Assembly: GCA_002436765.1 (NCBI GenBank)
Contig: DJNI01000060.1
Span: forward strand, 1 to 6,644
DNA length: 6,644 bases
Source: Clostridiales bacterium UBA6468
GTDB lineage: Bacteria > Bacillota > Clostridia > Oscillospirales > Oscillospiraceae
Direction of reading: 5' to 3'
Below, in pieces: positions 4,721-6,644 of this stretch. How positions within the stretch are numbered: the first letter of the stretch is position 1; each line of letters begins with the position of its first letter. The notes under the pieces were generated by a model. The model had not been told where the DNA came from. It did not search any database and saw only the letters and a program-made list of their open reading frames with translations. Made by a program: the position numbers and the translations under genes.

Positions 4721-6634
4721 ATGATAAGAAAATTGGTAGCCAGGGGGCTGCTGTCAGTTATGTTGGCGGCAGCTCTTTTTTCGTTGTTCCGGCTGCCCGC
4801 CGCAGCGGAGTCGGCGTATCGGAAGATCACCGGCACGGAAGACCTGATAAGCGGGCAGTACGTGATGGTGACGCCCACGGGGCTTGCGCCGGGGGAGTTG
4901 CGGGAGACGGAATTCGCGATCACCACAAAAGCTCCTGTCCTGGACGCCGACACGGTCGTGGACACCGCCGGTGCGGTGTGGATCCTGACCGTGACGGAGA
5001 ACGGGGTCACGCTGATGGACGCTTACGGCCGGAACATCGCGCCTTTCGGGGACGGCAGTTACGGTGTTACCGCCGGAGCGTACGAATGGCAGGTTCTCTG
5101 GGATGACGAATATTTTTCCATCCACGGCTACAGCGGGGACGAGCCGGTGACGCTGGTTTCCGACACGATCTACGATGACGGTGGCTTCCACGCGTGCCGG
5201 GATACCGACATCGAGGCTGACCCGGATTCCTACGAAAGCCGCTTCACCCTGTACCGTTACATGGAGGTGCAGGTCGAACCGGAGCCCTCGAAACCGGAAG
5301 AATCGAAGCCGGAAGAATCGAAGCCGGAACCCTCGGAACCGGAAGAATCGAAGCCGGAGCCCTCGGAGCCGAAGCCCTCGGAACCGGAACCCTCGGAGCC
5401 GGAACCCTCGGAGCCGGCAAAAACGTCGCCCGAAGTGACCGTTTCGCCGGAGGGCGGTGCAGTCGCCGCCGGGGAGGAGATCACCCTGAGCTGCGAGGAT
5501 GAAACCGCCGGCATTTATTTTGCGCTTTCCGCCGACGGGGTGAATTATCAGGACTGGGAACTCTATGCCGACCCGATTTCGTTTGAAAAGGGCTTCGGAA
5601 CGGTGTACCTCAGGGCATACTCCGCCGCCGGGGGCTGCGAACCCGGGGAGGAAACCGAGGCCGTTTTCACGGAGAAATTTGACCTTGGCTGGAATCTGTA
5701 CTTCGGTCAGCTCCACGCCCACACCGATATTTCCGACGGCACGGGCAGCGTGGAGGAAGCGTTCCGGTATGCGTCCCAGGTGGAAAACCTGGACTTTTTT
5801 GCCGTCACCGACCACAGCAATTCCTTCGAAAACGCCGGTGCGGGCGAAATCGCCGGGGACGGCGCGGCTGTCAGCCCAGACTGGGCGGCGGGGAAGCAGG
5901 CGGCCGCTTCCGTGACCGGCGAGAATTTCGTGGGGTTGTTCGGCTTTGAGATGACCTGGCCGGAGGACAAGCAGCTGGGGCACATCTCCACCTTCAACAC
6001 CCCCGGCTGGCAGACCCGGGATCAGGAAGATTTTTCCGACGTCACCACCGCGCTGGAAAATTACTACAGGGCGCTGACCACCGTCCCCGGTTCCGTCAGC
6101 CAGTTCAACCACCCGAACACCATCTACGGGGATTTCGAGCGGTTCAACCATTACAGCGCCGAGTACGACGAGGCGGTCTCCCTGCTGGAAATCGCCGGTG
6201 AGGACGGCGTGGTGGACTGCGGATATTACAATCTGGCGCTGGACAAGGGCTGGCACGTTGCGCCTGCCAACAATCAGAACAACCACAACGGCCAGTGGGG
6301 CGACGCAAGCGACGCGCGGACCGTGGTTCTGGCGAAGAGCCTGACGGAGGAATCGCTGTACGCCGCCATGAAGGACCGCCGGGTCTACGCCACCCAGGAC
6401 AGCGACCTCGCCATTTCCTATGAACTCAACGGCGCGGTCATGGGCAGCATCCTCCCCGAATCGGAGGAAGCGGAAATCACCGTTTTCCTGAGTGACCCCA
6501 CGGACGCGGCCATCGGCAATGTGGAGGTGATCGCGGACGGCGGGGCGGTGCTTGCTCAGCAGTGGGTGGAGACGACTGCGAAAATGCTGGAGCTGTCCGT
6601 TCCCGGCGGACACGGCTACTACTATAACAAATAA
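4721..6634 (+). CDS. Secreted multidomain PHP-domain phosphoesterase (CehA/McbA-like)
   Basis: The 637-residue protein is predicted to be exported and to hydrolyse phosphoesters with a metal centre; the substrate is unknown. Order: signal peptide 1-29 (basic start, hydrophobic core, LPAAA cleavage region); beta-rich module about 33-180, ending FTLYRY; nine Pro/Glu/Ser-rich 5-residue repeats, 187-231; a chitobiase C-terminal-like module about 237-320; PHP domain from about 322. PHP metal-site motifs visible are HAH 332-334, TDH 363-365, FGFEMTW 407-413, GHIS 420-423 and FNHPN 462-466. The late Asp-x-His motif is altered to Asn520-Asn-His522. ATG 4721 is chosen for GGGAGGG at 4708-4714 and for the signal peptide; an in-frame ATG at 4679 lacks both. 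The protein ends at YYYNK, where relatives usually continue with a short beta segment, so it may be truncated. No LPXTG anchor or membrane tail is present in this frame. Confidence 0.85.
   Translation: MIRKLVARGLLSVMLAAALFSLFRLPAAAESAYRKITGTEDLISGQYVMVTPTGLAPGELRETEFAITTKAPVLDADTVVDTAGAVWILTVTENGVTLMDAYGRNIAPFGDGSYGVTAGAYEWQVLWDDEYFSIHGYSGDEPVTLVSDTIYDDGGFHACRDTDIEADPDSYESRFTLYRYMEVQVEPEPSKPEESKPEESKPEPSEPEESKPEPSEPKPSEPEPSEPEPSEPAKTSPEVTVSPEGGAVAAGEEITLSCEDETAGIYFALSADGVNYQDWELYADPISFEKGFGTVYLRAYSAAGGCEPGEETEAVFTEKFDLGWNLYFGQLHAHTDISDGTGSVEEAFRYASQVENLDFFAVTDHSNSFENAGAGEIAGDGAAVSPDWAAGKQAAASVTGENFVGLFGFEMTWPEDKQLGHISTFNTPGWQTRDQEDFSDVTTALENYYRALTTVPGSVSQFNHPNTIYGDFERFNHYSAEYDEAVSLLEIAGEDGVVDCGYYNLALDKGWHVAPANNQNNHNGQWGDASDARTVVLAKSLTEESLYAAMKDRRVYATQDSDLAISYELNGAVMGSILPESEEAEITVFLSDPTDAAIGNVEVIADGGAVLAQQWVETTAKMLELSVPGGHGYYYNK
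5279..5413 (+). repeat. 15-base tandem repeat encoding PE[PE]S[KE] linker
   Basis: Nine in-frame 15-base units encode PEPSK, PEESK, PEESK, PEPSE, PEESK, PEPSE, PKPSE, PEPSE and PEPSE (residues 187-231). They use a narrow codon set (CCG, GAA/GAG, CCC, TCG). The result is an extended, charged, flexible linker between two surface modules. Near-identical units make the copy number prone to change. Confidence 0.92.
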
Positions 6635-6644
6635 AAAGTAAACA

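Noticed and set aside
5279..5413. CRISPR-like or non-coding tandem repeat
   Set aside because: The units are 15 bases, adjacent without spacers, and encode an in-frame protein linker.
4754..6613. Long minus-strand open frame (about 619 codons) opposite the PHP gene
   Set aside because: The plus strand there encodes a signal peptide, known modules and PHP motifs. The minus frame is Arg/Gly/His-rich, has no recognisable domain and repeats RFRGFRLR only because of the 15-base linker repeats.

Overview
The window looks like a chromosomal segment of a moderately GC-rich Firmicute, probably a gut Clostridia/Oscillospiraceae-type bacterium. This is inferred from strong AGGAGG-type ribosome binding sites, textbook sigma-A-like promoters, Gram-positive style genes (nrdR, an SdpI-like protein, a secreted multi-domain PHP protein with a Pro/Glu/Ser linker), and hairpin-plus-T terminators. 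No rRNA, tRNA, CRISPR array, transposase or phage gene is visible. The genus cannot be fixed from the sequence alone.

Layout, left to right. Positions 1-292 hold no recognisable gene but several nested repeats, including a 76-base imperfect inverted repeat just upstream of dnaJ. A complete type I dnaJ (293-1480) follows and ends in a perfect 16-bp terminator hairpin. A promoter appears to be built into that terminator and to drive a dCMP deaminase gene (1582-2076) with a closely spaced hexapeptide acetyltransferase gene (2089-2688). A perfect palindrome/terminator (2708-2737) separates this pair from a convergent minus-strand operon, nrdR (3742-3287) followed by an SdpI-family-like membrane protein gene (3287-2745), whose stop and start codons overlap as TAATG. 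The 165-base gap 3743-3907 carries divergent promoters for nrdR and for a small four-helix membrane protein gene (3908-4330).

Positions 4331-4720 are AT-rich and non-coding. They begin with a strong NrdR-box-like palindrome (4335-4350) and contain 163 bases of back-to-back hairpins (4461-4623) ending in a branched long inverted repeat. This is the best candidate in the window for an undescribed structured RNA or a non-autonomous repeat element. The last gene (4721-6634) encodes a secreted protein: signal peptide, beta-rich module, nine 5-residue Pro/Glu/Ser repeats, a chitobiase-C-terminal-like module and a CehA/McbA-type PHP metal-dependent phosphoesterase domain. Its frame closes exactly where related proteins usually continue.

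Functionally, two neighbouring but separately transcribed units concern deoxynucleotide supply: dCMP deaminase makes dUMP for dTTP synthesis, and NrdR represses ribonucleotide reductase genes. DnaJ is protein-folding housekeeping. The membrane and secreted proteins are accessory and not obviously linked to the rest.
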